DNA from: Palsa-892 sp963751615
GTDB taxonomy: Bacteria > Pseudomonadota > Alphaproteobacteria > Rhizobiales > Xanthobacteraceae
NCBI GenBank assembly: GCA_963751615.1
Contig: CAVVVG010000007.1
Coordinates: 124,001 to 188,000 of the forward strand
Length of the DNA: 64,000 bases
Direction: 5' to 3'
This document shows positions 50,622 through 60,345 of the stretch, one piece after another. Within the stretch, counting starts at the first letter, position 1. Every line of letters starts with the position of its first letter. The notes under the pieces were generated by a model. That model ran no database searches. It was not told the origin of the DNA and was given only the letters and a program-made list of their open reading frames with translations. A program made the translations under genes and the position numbers.

Positions 50622-53191
50622 TGTTTCTGCATACCGTCATCGCGCCAGAAACCTATCTACCGTGCTCGATCGCGCGTTTTTTTGCGCATGGCGCGCTGCT
50701 TCTCTTGGCTGCATTCCTGTTAGCGGCAGCGGCCCTTGCACAGTCGGATCAGACACAGACGGCCCAGTCCGATCCATCGCAAAATCAGCAAGCGGAGGCC
50801 CAACGGCCGCCGGCACAGCGTCAGCGGCCGACTCTCATGCAGATGGCGCAGGATCGGCGCGAGCACGGAAAAGGCTCCGACCGCATGCTTATACAAGCGG
50901 ACGAGCTTGTGAGCGACTATCAAAACGACAAGGTTTCAGCCGTTGGCCATGTGCAAATTTATAACGATGGGGCGGTGCTCGAAGCCGATCAGGTGATCTA
51001 CGATCGCAAAACCAACCGAGTGCATGCGCAGGGGAATGTTCGTTACAAAGCGAAGGATGGTTCCGTTTTGTACGGCGATGACATGGAAATGAGTAAGGAT
51101 TTCCGTGACGGTTTCGCGAATTCGCTCCTGCTCGAGACACCGCAGAAAACCCGTTTTGCTGCTGCGCGCGTCGATCGCACAGAGGGTGACACTACGGTTT
51201 TCCAGAGCGGAGTTTATACGTCCTGTGAGCCGTGCAAGGATGATCCGTCGAAGCCTCCTGTCTGGCAAGTGAAGGCGCAGCGGATCATTCACAAGGAAGG
51301 CGAACGCACAATCTATTACGAAAACGCCTCATTCGAGCTTTTCGGAAAACCGATCGCGTATTTTCCTTTTTTCTCACATCCCGATCCGACCGTAAAACGG
51401 CAATCAGGCTTTCTCATTCCGAGCTTTTTTTCCAGTAAGAACCTCGGTGTCGGCGGCGAAGTTTCTTATTTTTGGGCACTTACACCGGACAAGGATTTCA
51501 CGCTTTCCGTCGCAGCGATGTCGACCCAAGGCGCACTCCTAAGAGGCGAGTGGCGGCAGCGCTTTGCGACGGGCGCGTTCACGCTAAAGGCAACGGGCAT
51601 TTATCAATTGGACCCATCAAAATTTGATACGGCGCCCGGAGTGGAGGGTCCTGGAACTCGGTATTTCCGCGGCGCCATCGAATCGCAGGGCCAGTTCAAC
51701 ATAAATAAGCATTGGGTATGGGGTTGGAACGGATTGCTCGCAACCGATCGAACGTTCCTGAACGATTACAGGCCGATTACGGATTCGCGCATTACGGAAT
51801 TTGTAGACCAACTGTATCTCGTGGGTCAGGGCGACCGCAGTTATTTCGATATTCGCGCCATCGGTTTCCTAGGCATGTCGCTTAGCGACGTCAACAAACA
51901 ACTTCCCATTATCCACCCAGTGATCGATTATTCGTACATTTATGGACAGCCCGTGCTCGGAGGCCAACTGGGATTTAACGTAAACGTGACAAGTCTTTCT
52001 CGACGGGAAGCTGAATTTGCTCCGATCAGCCAGACGGCGGAGGGAAACGATCTTAATAATTTCAACAATTCAAACAATGTCTGCAATCAAACAAACACGG
52101 CGGTGTTTGCTCCCACGCGGGCGAACTGCCTTCTGCGCGGCGCACCCGGCGAATATTCGCGAGCCTCTTACCAACTCGATTGGAAAAGAATGATCACGAA
52201 TAGCCTGGGACAGGTGTTCACGCCATTCGTAAGGCTTCGCGCCGACGTCGCCTACACGAATATCGATAATCAGACTGGCGTTTCCAATTTTATGAACACG
52301 GGTAGCAACTCGATGACCCGCGCGATGCCGGCCATCGGTTTTGAAGCCCGCTGGCCGTTCATCGCGGTCCAAGAATGGGGAACACAAATTCTGGAGCCGA
52401 TCGCCCAGCTGATTGTTCGGCCTAATGAGACTCAAATCGGAAACTTCCCCAACGAAGATTCGCAAAGTCTCGTCTTCAGCGATGCGAATTTGTTTGCGAT
52501 CGATAAATATTCCGGATTGGACAGGGTCGAGGGCGGCACGCGCCTGAATGCTGGCGTGCAGTATTCGATAAATCTCAACCGCTACGGCACCATCAATGCG
52601 CTGTTCGGCCAGTCTTATAATCTGTTCGGGCAGAACTCTTTTGCTATTCCGGACGCAACGAATACAGGGTTACAATCAGGTCTTCAAAATAGCACTTCCG
52701 ACTATGTCGCGCGTCTTTATTATCAACCAACCTCGAATTTGGCGTTCATTACGCGCTATCTGTTCGACAAAAGTAACTTTGCATTAAATCGTTTCGAGGC
52801 GGAGATCAAAACGAATTTCGACCGCCTGCAACTTTCTACGGTTTTTGGACGCTACGAAGCGCAGCCCTTGATCGGATTCCTGAGCCGTCGTGAACAAATT
52901 TATGAACAAGCTTCATATAAGTTTCAGAAGAACTGGAGCGTGACGGGAGGAATCCGCTACGATATTTTCAATGGCCAGGTTGACCGCTATATGGTTGGTC
53001 TGAGCTATCTCGACGAATGTATCGGATTCACGGGCAGCTATTCAGTCGACAACACGAACTTCACCAGCACGTCGCCCAACCGCACTTTCATGTTCCGTAT
53101 GACGTTGCGCGCCTTGAGCAGCCCCGACATACCAAGCGGCATAACGACACCGGGGCCCGTCAGCGGCGCCAGCGTTTCCACGACCAATTGA
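50621..53191 (+). CDS. lptD: LPS assembly outer membrane protein LptD
   Basis: This 856-residue protein inserts LPS into the outer leaflet of the outer membrane, as a barrel plugged by LptE. It has a signal peptide (residues 22-42), an N-terminal OstA/LptA-like jellyroll (about 65-200; MLIQADELVSDYQNDKVSAVG, QGNVRYKAKDGSVLYGDDM), then the beta-barrel to the end. Two cysteines in CEPCKD near residue 205, with another pair, CNQTN and NCLL, in the barrel, could form the disulfides known in LptD. It ends near a Thr/Ser/Pro-rich tail. surA follows after 43 bp. Confidence 0.95.
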   Translation: MFLHTVIAPETYLPCSIARFFAHGALLLLAAFLLAAAALAQSDQTQTAQSDPSQNQQAEAQRPPAQRQRPTLMQMAQDRREHGKGSDRMLIQADELVSDYQNDKVSAVGHVQIYNDGAVLEADQVIYDRKTNRVHAQGNVRYKAKDGSVLYGDDMEMSKDFRDGFANSLLLETPQKTRFAAARVDRTEGDTTVFQSGVYTSCEPCKDDPSKPPVWQVKAQRIIHKEGERTIYYENASFELFGKPIAYFPFFSHPDPTVKRQSGFLIPSFFSSKNLGVGGEVSYFWALTPDKDFTLSVAAMSTQGALLRGEWRQRFATGAFTLKATGIYQLDPSKFDTAPGVEGPGTRYFRGAIESQGQFNINKHWVWGWNGLLATDRTFLNDYRPITDSRITEFVDQLYLVGQGDRSYFDIRAIGFLGMSLSDVNKQLPIIHPVIDYSYIYGQPVLGGQLGFNVNVTSLSRREAEFAPISQTAEGNDLNNFNNSNNVCNQTNTAVFAPTRANCLLRGAPGEYSRASYQLDWKRMITNSLGQVFTPFVRLRADVAYTNIDNQTGVSNFMNTGSNSMTRAMPAIGFEARWPFIAVQEWGTQILEPIAQLIVRPNETQIGNFPNEDSQSLVFSDANLFAIDKYSGLDRVEGGTRLNAGVQYSINLNRYGTINALFGQSYNLFGQNSFAIPDATNTGLQSGLQNSTSDYVARLYYQPTSNLAFITRYLFDKSNFALNRFEAEIKTNFDRLQLSTVFGRYEAQPLIGFLSRREQIYEQASYKFQKNWSVTGGIRYDIFNGQVDRYMVGLSYLDECIGFTGSYSVDNTNFTSTSPNRTFMFRMTLRALSSPDIPSGITTPGPVSGASVSTTN

Positions 53192-53234
53192 TGACGGCGC
53201 GTGCTAGATTGATCCGTCATCGAGCGAGCAACCT

Positions 53235-54179
53235 ATGCGAAAAGGTCAGACCATAAATCCCGAGATGCGACCCTCGCCTCCCGTGTGGTTTGGTTGGATC
53301 GGTCTTACAATAATATTTCTGCTTGCGACTCCGGCAAAAGCACAGATCGCCGCCTTGGTGAACGGCGAACCGATTACGGCAAGCGACATCGCGCACCGGA
53401 TCAAATTGATCCAAATCAGCGCTCACAAGGTAATGAGTAAACAAGAAGCCTTGGAAGAATTAATCGACGAGAAGATCAAGCTACAAACAGCTAAACGCCA
53501 AAACATTTTGGTTACCGATGATCAATTGAACAAGACTTTTGCGGACATGGCCCAGCGTGCAGGTCGTACCGCCCCCGATTTTTTGGAAAATATTGGGAAA
53601 GCAGGCGTCGATATTCCGAGCTACAAGACTAGAATTCGTTCGGAAATGGCTTGGCGACAGGTACTGCAGCAGCACTCACCTGGAGTGTTTCAAGTCCGCG
53701 ATGCGGATCTTGTGGCAATTCTTTCGGCCCGAGGAGAATCTCCGCAGACCAAGGCAACGCAATATTCGCTGCAACAAATTGTTCTGGTGGTGGCTCGTGG
53801 TTCTCCGGAATCAGCTCGCGCGGCTAGAGTGAAAGAAGCCGAAACCTTACGTTCGCGTTCCACAAGTTGTGAGGACGCTTTGCGATACGCACGAGAAATG
53901 AGAGACGTCGTCATCAAGGATCCAATGCAACGTCTTGCGACCGATTTAGGCACGCAGTATAAAAAACTTCTCGATAGCACTCCAGACGGCAAGATGACTC
54001 CGCCCGAAGTGACACCGGCGGGAATCGAGGTAGTGGCCGTATGCGACCGCAAGGAAGTTATCGCGGATATTTCCTCACGGCGGGAATTCCGTGATGAATT
54101 ATTGACCCGGCGGATCGGAGATTTCGAGAAAAACTATCTCCAAGAACTCCGTAAACAATATATCATTACCTATCGCTGA
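53235..54179 (+). CDS. SurA-like periplasmic chaperone with degenerate PPIase region
   Basis: This 314-residue protein has a signal peptide (residues 18-36, cleaved near AKAQ) and a SurA N-terminal domain with AALVNGEPITASDIAHRI and LEELIDEKIKLQTAKRQNI. The region where a parvulin PPIase domain would lie (about 175-280) ends with MTPPEVTPAGIEVVAVCDRK but lacks most active-site residues, so it is more likely a chaperone for outer membrane proteins than an isomerase. Its place between lptD and pdxA is the classical one. It is shorter than the Escherichia coli SurA (428 residues). Confidence 0.88.
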   Translation: MRKGQTINPEMRPSPPVWFGWIGLTIIFLLATPAKAQIAALVNGEPITASDIAHRIKLIQISAHKVMSKQEALEELIDEKIKLQTAKRQNILVTDDQLNKTFADMAQRAGRTAPDFLENIGKAGVDIPSYKTRIRSEMAWRQVLQQHSPGVFQVRDADLVAILSARGESPQTKATQYSLQQIVLVVARGSPESARAARVKEAETLRSRSTSCEDALRYAREMRDVVIKDPMQRLATDLGTQYKKLLDSTPDGKMTPPEVTPAGIEVVAVCDRKEVIADISSRREFRDELLTRRIGDFEKNYLQELRKQYIITYR

Positions 54180-54183
54180 GCGG

Positions 54184-55209
54184 ATGAGACAATATCCGAT
54201 GCGCCCGCTCGCACTCACTCTGGGCGAACCAGCGGGGATCGGTCCCGAACTTACACTGGCGTTATGGGCGCAACGCTCCAAGTTCGGCACTCCGGCTTTC
54301 ATCGCGGTCGGCGACCCTGCCCTGCTGGAAGCGCGCGCTAAGCTTCTGAAACTCGACGTGCAAATTTCTGAAACTAATACCGAGGACGCATTGGAATTAT
54401 TTTCGAAAGTATTACCGGTACTAAATATAGGAATTTCAGGGACCGCAAAACCCGGCAAGCCTGATGACACAAGCGCAAGAACGACGAAGGCCGCCATCGA
54501 ATGCGCGGTTGAGCTGGCACAAACCGGTAAGGTAGGCGCGGTTGTTACAAACCCTATCGCAAAATCGGTAATGTCCGAAGGTGGATTCAAATTCCCAGGG
54601 CATACGGAGTATCTCGCGTATCTCGCGGCGAAAGTCGGATGCAAAAGCCCGCGAGCGGTCATGTTGATCTGGTCCGAGGAGTTGGCCGTTGTGCCGGTAA
54701 CGATTCATGTACCACTTAAGGATGTCCCGGCATTGCTGACTGAAAATCTCATCGTGGAAACAGGCCGGATCGTTGCGCACGACCTTAAACATCGCTTCGG
54801 TATCGCCCGACCGCGTCTCGCGATTTGCGGATTAAATCCTCATGCCGGAGAGGGCGGTACTCTTGGACAGGAGGAAATTGAAATCATTCAGCCAGCCATT
54901 CGAACGCTTGACGCGGAAGGCATCAGCGTAACCGGTCCGCTTTCCGCCGATACCTTGTTTCGCCCCGCTGCACGCAGCAATTATGATGTGGTCCTTGGCA
55001 TGTATCATGATCAGGTGCTGGCTCCGGTCAAGACGATAGCTTTCGACCGTGCCGTCAACGTCACGCTTGGTTTGCCTTTTATCCGGACCTCGCCTGACCA
55101 CGGTACAGCTTTTGACATCGCCGGCACTGGATTTGCCAATCCCATTAGCCTGCTTGAAGCGCTGAAACTTGCACAGCGGCTCGCGGATGGGGAAGCCGCA
55201 TCTCGATGA
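54184..55209 (+). CDS. pdxA: 4-hydroxythreonine-4-phosphate dehydrogenase
   Basis: This 341-residue protein performs the NAD-dependent oxidation in pyridoxal phosphate synthesis. The signature LTLGEPAGIGPELTLALWAQ opens it; the metal and substrate residues lie in the segments FKFPGHTEYLAYLA, AICGLNPHAGEGG and YHDQVLAPVKT, followed by NVTLGLPFIRTSPDHGTAFD. It starts at ATG 54184, 4 bp after the surA stop, and overlaps rsmA by 4 bp (ATGA, 55206-55209). Confidence 0.97.
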   Translation: MRQYPMRPLALTLGEPAGIGPELTLALWAQRSKFGTPAFIAVGDPALLEARAKLLKLDVQISETNTEDALELFSKVLPVLNIGISGTAKPGKPDDTSARTTKAAIECAVELAQTGKVGAVVTNPIAKSVMSEGGFKFPGHTEYLAYLAAKVGCKSPRAVMLIWSEELAVVPVTIHVPLKDVPALLTENLIVETGRIVAHDLKHRFGIARPRLAICGLNPHAGEGGTLGQEEIEIIQPAIRTLDAEGISVTGPLSADTLFRPAARSNYDVVLGMYHDQVLAPVKTIAFDRAVNVTLGLPFIRTSPDHGTAFDIAGTGFANPISLLEALKLAQRLADGEAASR

Positions 55210-56090
55210 ACAGAACGAGCTCACTACCGCCGCTACGAGAAGTAATCCAGCGCTACCAATTGCGGGCAAAAAAATCTCTTGGCCAGAATTTTCTACTCGA
55301 TCTTAATCTTATCGATCGTATCGTCCGAGCGGCTGGACCGTTTCAAAATACGAGCGTGGTCGAAATCGGCCCTGGCCCCGGTGGCCTGACGCGCGCGCTG
55401 CTGAAACACGGCGCGAAACATGTGATCGCGATCGAGCGTGATCATCGTTGTGTCGAAGCGCTTTATGATCTCGTCCATTATTCTTCCGGTCGACTTACAG
55501 TGATTGAAGCTGACGCCCTCGAAATTGATCCGCGCCGTCATTTAAACAATAGTATTGCCCGGATTGTCGCTAATCTGCCATATAACATCGCAACTGCCCT
55601 GCTTGTGCGATGGCTTTCAATCGAACCGTGGGTCCCTTGGTATGACTCGGCCGTGTTGATGTTCCAGCGTGAAGTGGCGGAACGCATCGTTGCTAAGCCC
55701 GGTGATGACCATTACGGGCGCCTAGCAGTTCTAACAGGCTGGCGGGCAGATACCGAAATCCTATTCAACGTGCATCGTAGTGCTTTTGTACCCGCTCCAA
55801 AAGTTACCTCATCGGTAGTTCGGCTGGTACCGAAAATGGCTCCTCTAACCTGCAATCTTGGAACACTCGAACGCATAACAGCGGCTGCCTTTGGCCAACG
55901 CCGCAAGATGCTACGCGTTAGCCTGAAAACGCTTGGTATCGATCCGATACAAGTTCTTGAACAAACCAAGATCGAACCGACCCGACGGGCTGAAGAAATT
56001 CCGATTGCCGGATTCGTCGCACTTGCGAATGCAATTGATAACCTAAAGAATGCAGGATTCTCATCTCAGGAAAAATCATGGGCAAAATGA
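55206..56090 (+). CDS. rsmA: 16S rRNA A1518/A1519 dimethyltransferase
   Basis: This 294-residue protein is RsmA (KsgA): SLGQNFLLDLNLIDRIV near the start, the SAM motif VEIGPGPGGLTRALL, the NLPYNIATALLVRW segment, and the C-terminal rRNA-binding helices with AAFGQRRKMLRVSLK. It dimethylates two adenines near the 3' end of 16S rRNA and checks 30S assembly. It overlaps pdxA by 4 bp and the following alcohol dehydrogenase by 13 bp. Confidence 0.97.
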   Translation: MNRTSSLPPLREVIQRYQLRAKKSLGQNFLLDLNLIDRIVRAAGPFQNTSVVEIGPGPGGLTRALLKHGAKHVIAIERDHRCVEALYDLVHYSSGRLTVIEADALEIDPRRHLNNSIARIVANLPYNIATALLVRWLSIEPWVPWYDSAVLMFQREVAERIVAKPGDDHYGRLAVLTGWRADTEILFNVHRSAFVPAPKVTSSVVRLVPKMAPLTCNLGTLERITAAAFGQRRKMLRVSLKTLGIDPIQVLEQTKIEPTRRAEEIPIAGFVALANAIDNLKNAGFSSQEKSWAK

Positions 56091-57136
56091 AGAAAAGAGT
56101 GTTCCCCAATTATGGTATTCCGCTTTGCGAAAGCATTGCTGAATTACCGGTTCCGAAGGGCAGCGAAGTTCTGGTTCGTGTCGGGCATTGCGGAGTTTGT
56201 CATTCCGACATTCATCTTCATGAGGGATATTTCGATCTCGGCAGCGGACGCAAACTTGAGCTCGCGGGAGGACGGCCACTTCCATTTACGCTAGGGCACG
56301 AGATTGAAGGAGAAATCGAAGCGACGGGACCCAGTGTTAATGATGTGAGAGTCGGCCGCCGTGTCGTGGTCTATCCATGGATCGGTTGTGGAGAGTGCGC
56401 GTTTTGTATACGTGGCGATGAACATTTATGTCTCAGACCGCGCCAAATCGGCATTCAGGTCGACGGCGGTTATGCGACGCATGTGCTAGTTCCGCATCCA
56501 CGCTATTTGCTCGATTATGATCCGATACCTGCAGCACTTGCCGGCACATATATGTGTTCCGGTGTCACCGCCTATTCTTCCGTCGAAAAACTGGGAGCGA
56601 TCGCCGAAAATTACCCAGTACTGATCATAGGTCTTGGCGGCGTCGGAATGATGGGATTTTCGTTCATTCGTGCACGCTCGAAACATGCGCCGATTGTTGT
56701 CGAGGTCGATGTGAAGAAGCGTGAATACGCATTAGCGAATGGAGCCGCCGCGGCTTTCGACCCAAAGGATTCCACCACCCGCAAGGCCATCATGGCTGCA
56801 AGCAATGGCGGTTTCGTGGGCGCCATTGACTTCGTGGGCTCGGACCAGACGGCAACTTTGGCTTATGGCTCTCTGACCAAGGGTGGAAGGCTGGTAGTGG
56901 CGGGACTGATCGGCGGGGAGATGAAGCTGTCGGTTCCGACCCTTCCGCTCAAGGGAGTCTCAATCGTTGGCAACTATGTCGGCTCGCTCGCCGAAGCAAA
57001 GGCCATGATGGATCACGTACGAAAAGGCGAAATTCCGCCCATTCCGATCACCACAAGACCGCTCGCGCAAGCGCAGGAATCGCTCGATGATCTTAAGGCG
57101 GGAAAGAACATCGGCAGGATTGTACTTGTTCCCTAA
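56078..57136 (+). CDS. Zinc-dependent alcohol dehydrogenase
   Basis: This 352-residue protein is a medium-chain zinc dehydrogenase. The catalytic zinc is held by the GHCGVCHSD segment and GHEIEGEIEATG. The structural zinc is held by CGECAFCIRGDEHLC, and the NAD loop is GLGGVGMMG. It oxidises alcohols or reduces aldehydes; the substrate is unknown. The start ATG 56078 has AGGAAAAATC before it and overlaps rsmA by 13 bp. Coupling to the LPS and cofactor operon is probably positional, not functional. gmk converges with 3 bp between stops. Confidence 0.94.
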   Translation: MGKMKKRVFPNYGIPLCESIAELPVPKGSEVLVRVGHCGVCHSDIHLHEGYFDLGSGRKLELAGGRPLPFTLGHEIEGEIEATGPSVNDVRVGRRVVVYPWIGCGECAFCIRGDEHLCLRPRQIGIQVDGGYATHVLVPHPRYLLDYDPIPAALAGTYMCSGVTAYSSVEKLGAIAENYPVLIIGLGGVGMMGFSFIRARSKHAPIVVEVDVKKREYALANGAAAAFDPKDSTTRKAIMAASNGGFVGAIDFVGSDQTATLAYGSLTKGGRLVVAGLIGGEMKLSVPTLPLKGVSIVGNYVGSLAEAKAMMDHVRKGEIPPIPITTRPLAQAQESLDDLKAGKNIGRIVLVP

Positions 57137-57139
57137 AGA

Positions 57140-57814
57140 TTAAAGCTTCGCCTGCAAATTTCGGACAAATGCCGATAGGCCCGTTTGACGCTCGCGCTTC
57201 AAGCGCTCTGCGGCAAGAATGGCGCGTAGTTCTGCAAAGGCGACATTGAGATCCTCATTGACGATTACATAGTCGTATTCAGCCCAGTGACTCATCTCGT
57301 CGGAAGCTTTGGCCATCCGGCTTTTGATAACCGTCTTCGAATCCTGAGCTCGGGTTTGCAAGCGTCTGGCTAGTGCGGGCACTGTGGGCGGCAAAACAAA
57401 AATGCTGGCCAAATCACGCGGCAACTTCTCGCGCAATTGTTGGGTTCCCTGCCAATCGAGATCGAATAAAACATCGCGTCCTAGTGCCAGTGCGTGCTCG
57501 ACTGGCGCGCGCGGTGTACCGTAACGATTACCGAACACATCGGCCCATTCCAGCAACTCACCTTGCTTCACCATCGCAGCAAATTTATCGCCCTTGATGA
57601 AATGATAATGCTTACCGTCCGTTTCAGCGGGTCTGCGGGGCCGCGTAGTGACCGAAATCGAAAGTTCAATGCATCTATCTTGGGCAAGTAGCATTCGTGA
57701 AAGCGTCGTTTTTCCCGCTCCCGATGGGGAGGACAGCACCAGCATCAAGCCACGTCTCGCAATCGAGGACATGCGCCCTTTATCGAGCGATTTTATCGAC
57801 TTTTTATTTTTCAT
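57140..57814 (-). CDS. gmk: Guanylate kinase
   Basis: This 224-residue protein phosphorylates GMP to GDP. The P-loop SSPSGAGKTTLSR lies near residue 29, with the GMP-binding TTRPRRPAETDGKHYHFI after it, and ARRLQTRAQDSKTVIKSR in the lid. The ATG at 57814 overlaps the yicC stop (ATGA, 57811-57814); a second ATG at 57772 would give a 210-residue form without the basic first 14 residues. Both are possible. It follows yicC, as in many bacteria. Confidence 0.96.
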   Translation of the reverse strand: MKNKKSIKSLDKGRMSSIARRGLMLVLSSPSGAGKTTLSRMLLAQDRCIELSISVTTRPRRPAETDGKHYHFIKGDKFAAMVKQGELLEWADVFGNRYGTPRAPVEHALALGRDVLFDLDWQGTQQLREKLPRDLASIFVLPPTVPALARRLQTRAQDSKTVIKSRMAKASDEMSHWAEYDYVIVNEDLNVAFAELRAILAAERLKRERQTGLSAFVRNLQAKL

Positions 57815-58698
57815 TCGAGATTTTGTACCTGTTCGCGAAACTGCTCAATGGCCGTTTTCAGATCCAATCCTATCGCAACGAGCGAAACGGAACACGCCTT
57901 CGCACATAAAGTATTCGATTCTCGGTGAAGTTCTTGTGCAAGAAAATCGAGCTTACGTCCGATTTGTCCACCGCCCGCTAGCAGCTTGCGCGTCGCATCG
58001 ACATGAGCCACAAGTCGATCAAGCTCCTCACAAATATCTGCCTTTGTGGCGAGCAAAATCGCTTCTTGATGAAGCCTGTCCGGATCAAACTTTTCACCTG
58101 TTTCCGACAGTGCTTTCACTTGTTCCGCGAGTCGTATCCGAATGGCTTCAGGAGTGCGCGCGGGTGACGCTTCGGCCGCAGCAGTAAGTTTTGCGATTTG
58201 ATCAATGCGTTCACTCAAAATCTTCACTAGGATGGCGCCTTCATTTCGTCGCATCTGGATAAGCTCCGCGAGCGCTTTTTCATATCCACTGATGATCGTA
58301 GATTCCGCCCTACGGCGATCTTCCTCATTCTCCTCGGGTTCGACTACTTCGATTACGCCCTTTACGCTTAGGATTCCGTCCAAGCTCGGCGGACTTGCGT
58401 GCACGCGTTTGGCGACCTTGCCGATTGTATCGATGAGAGATGCGAGCACGTCCTCGTTGACCTTTAAAGTCGGTACGGTGCCGCTGCGGTCGACTGTCAA
58501 CGTCGCCGTAATCGTTCCTCTTGCGATGCTGCGGGAAAGGGCGGAGCGCACGGGCAATTCAATAGAGTCCCAGCCTTGCGGCAAGCGAAGCCGAAGATCC
58601 AACCCCTTGGCGTTGACCGATTTCAATTCCCAGGCCCAGTTATAGGAGCCACTCGATCCTTGGGCGCGGGCAAAGCCGGTCATGCTTGCGAGCGACAT
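57811..58698 (-). CDS. YicC family endoribonuclease-like protein
   Basis: This 295-residue protein has the YicC N-terminal region (MTGFARAQG, then VNAKGLDLRLRLPQ) and the C-terminal DUF1732 (VAHVDATRKLLAGGGQIGRKLDFLAQELHRESNTL). YicC of Escherichia coli is linked to RNA decay; some members cleave RNA. It lies directly before gmk, a very common pair. The ribosome site before ATG 58698 is weak. Confidence 0.95.
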   Translation of the reverse strand: MSLASMTGFARAQGSSGSYNWAWELKSVNAKGLDLRLRLPQGWDSIELPVRSALSRSIARGTITATLTVDRSGTVPTLKVNEDVLASLIDTIGKVAKRVHASPPSLDGILSVKGVIEVVEPEENEEDRRRAESTIISGYEKALAELIQMRRNEGAILVKILSERIDQIAKLTAAAEASPARTPEAIRIRLAEQVKALSETGEKFDPDRLHQEAILLATKADICEELDRLVAHVDATRKLLAGGGQIGRKLDFLAQELHRESNTLCAKACSVSLVAIGLDLKTAIEQFREQVQNLE

Positions 58699-58786
58699 CG
58701 AAGCGGAGATCCCGGCTGAGACGATTCGTACGGAAGTACGGCGCGAACTTTAGCGGCGCAATTGGCATTCCTCAAGAGCAAGAAAA

Positions 58787-60166
58787 CTATTGCGTACGGG
58801 GAGCTTGACCCGTCGCCTGCCCCGCGGCCTGACCTGTTGCCGGCGCCGCAGTCTTACTCTTAGCGTCAGTTTTTTTCTGAGCCTGCTTTTTCTTCTTTGG
58901 CACGACGGTTGTGCGCGGCGAAGTCAAAGGCGCCGGGGCTTTCTGCTGCGCTATCGCGGGCTGTGCCTGTGCAGGGGCTGCAGGCTGCTGCGGTTGCACC
59001 GTTGGTTGTACTGTTGCCGGTGCAGGCTCGGCTGCCTGTTGTTTTTCTACATTGCGCAGGTTCGCCACATTTTTCAAATGCTGATCGAGAGTTTCAGAGA
59101 AAACATGGCTCCCACTTCCGTCAGCAACGAAATAAAGCTCGCTCGTGTGCATCGGATGCGCCGTGGCGTCTAGCGATGCCCGGCCCGGATTGGCAATCGG
59201 GCCGGGCGGCAGTCCGTCGACTTGGTACGTATTATATGGATTGGGCTCGTCCATTTCCGTGCGTAGCAAAGGACGGCCAAGAGGCCCCTTTCCTCCCATC
59301 AGGCCATAGACAATCGTTGGATCGGACTGTAACCGCATTTTTTTATTCAAACGATTTATGAATACACCAGCAACGCGCGATCGCTCGTCGGTCTTACGGG
59401 TCTCTTTCTCGACGATGGATGCCAGGATTACCAATTCCTCCTGAGAGTTGAGCGGCAGGCCGGGAGCACGTCTCTCCCAAATGTCGTTGAGTAGCCGCTT
59501 TTGCAAAGCGGACATGCGCTGAATAATTTGCTCGCGCGTCGTGCCGCGAATAATCTTGTAGGTTTCTGGAAGTAAGGTGCCTTCTCGCGGCACGTCATTG
59601 AGTTCACCCGTCAAAAAGGGTGAGCTTTTTAGACGTTGAACGATCTGTTCGCTCGTGAGACCTTCCGGAATCGTCACGCTGTATTGGATGGAGCGCCCTT
59701 CGACAATTGTCTTCATCACTTCGAGCATACTTGCCTGACGCTCGAACATATACTCGCCAGCCTTCAGCTCTTCCTTGTAACCGAGCACGATTGCGCCAGC
59801 AATAAATGGAATCGTCTGATCAATCACTCCTTCCTGCCGCAGCAAATTGGCGATTTCATTCAAGCCTTTTTTGCTCGGGATCATGACATTGCGCTCGTGA
59901 TCCAGCGGACCGGGCGCTTCTAGTTTCAGTTTGCCAAAATAAAGCGTGCCACCAGCCGCCAGAATGAGCAGCAGAAGTCCGGTGAAAATCGCGTTGCCTA
60001 TAATGACGAGAGGATGTCGCGCGCGCGCCGAAGGCGGCGGTGGAAGCTTGTCTGGGATCAAAGCCTGACGAGGGCTGCGCGGCTGCAGGATCGGACGCTG
60101 CTCGGCACGAAGCGGCGGCGAGTTGCGAGGAACCGGCCCCGCCGTTTGATCGTGATTGTCCGACAT
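58787..60166 (-). CDS. mltG: Endolytic murein transglycosylase MltG
   Basis: This 459-residue protein cuts nascent glycan strands to end peptidoglycan chains. It has a cytoplasmic N-terminus of about 50 residues, a membrane segment near residues 54-76, a LysM-like domain, and the YceG catalytic domain with Glu in LVILASIVEKETRK and the RLQSDPTIVYGLMGG segment. The end (about residues 375-459) is low-complexity, Pro/Gln/Ala-rich then Lys-rich. I start at ATG 60166, with AGGTG upstream; a GTG further up is possible. It lies between fabF and yicC. Confidence 0.94.
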   Translation of the reverse strand: MSDNHDQTAGPVPRNSPPLRAEQRPILQPRSPRQALIPDKLPPPPSARARHPLVIIGNAIFTGLLLLILAAGGTLYFGKLKLEAPGPLDHERNVMIPSKKGLNEIANLLRQEGVIDQTIPFIAGAIVLGYKEELKAGEYMFERQASMLEVMKTIVEGRSIQYSVTIPEGLTSEQIVQRLKSSPFLTGELNDVPREGTLLPETYKIIRGTTREQIIQRMSALQKRLLNDIWERRAPGLPLNSQEELVILASIVEKETRKTDERSRVAGVFINRLNKKMRLQSDPTIVYGLMGGKGPLGRPLLRTEMDEPNPYNTYQVDGLPPGPIANPGRASLDATAHPMHTSELYFVADGSGSHVFSETLDQHLKNVANLRNVEKQQAAEPAPATVQPTVQPQQPAAPAQAQPAIAQQKAPAPLTSPRTTVVPKKKKQAQKKTDAKSKTAAPATGQAAGQATGQAPRTQ

Positions 60167-60345
60167 TGACACCTGGCCTGGGAATTCCTCGGTCCGCTGC
60201 GAACCGGTTGATCGACCTTTGAGAGGCACCCTAAACGGGTACCATCAAACAACAAAGGGCGAATTGGTATTCTCGCATCTAGTCGTGTGAAGCCCGCAAG
60301 GTAAGAGAAAATATGGCGAAAGCAGGAAAAACTTTCAACGCAGCG

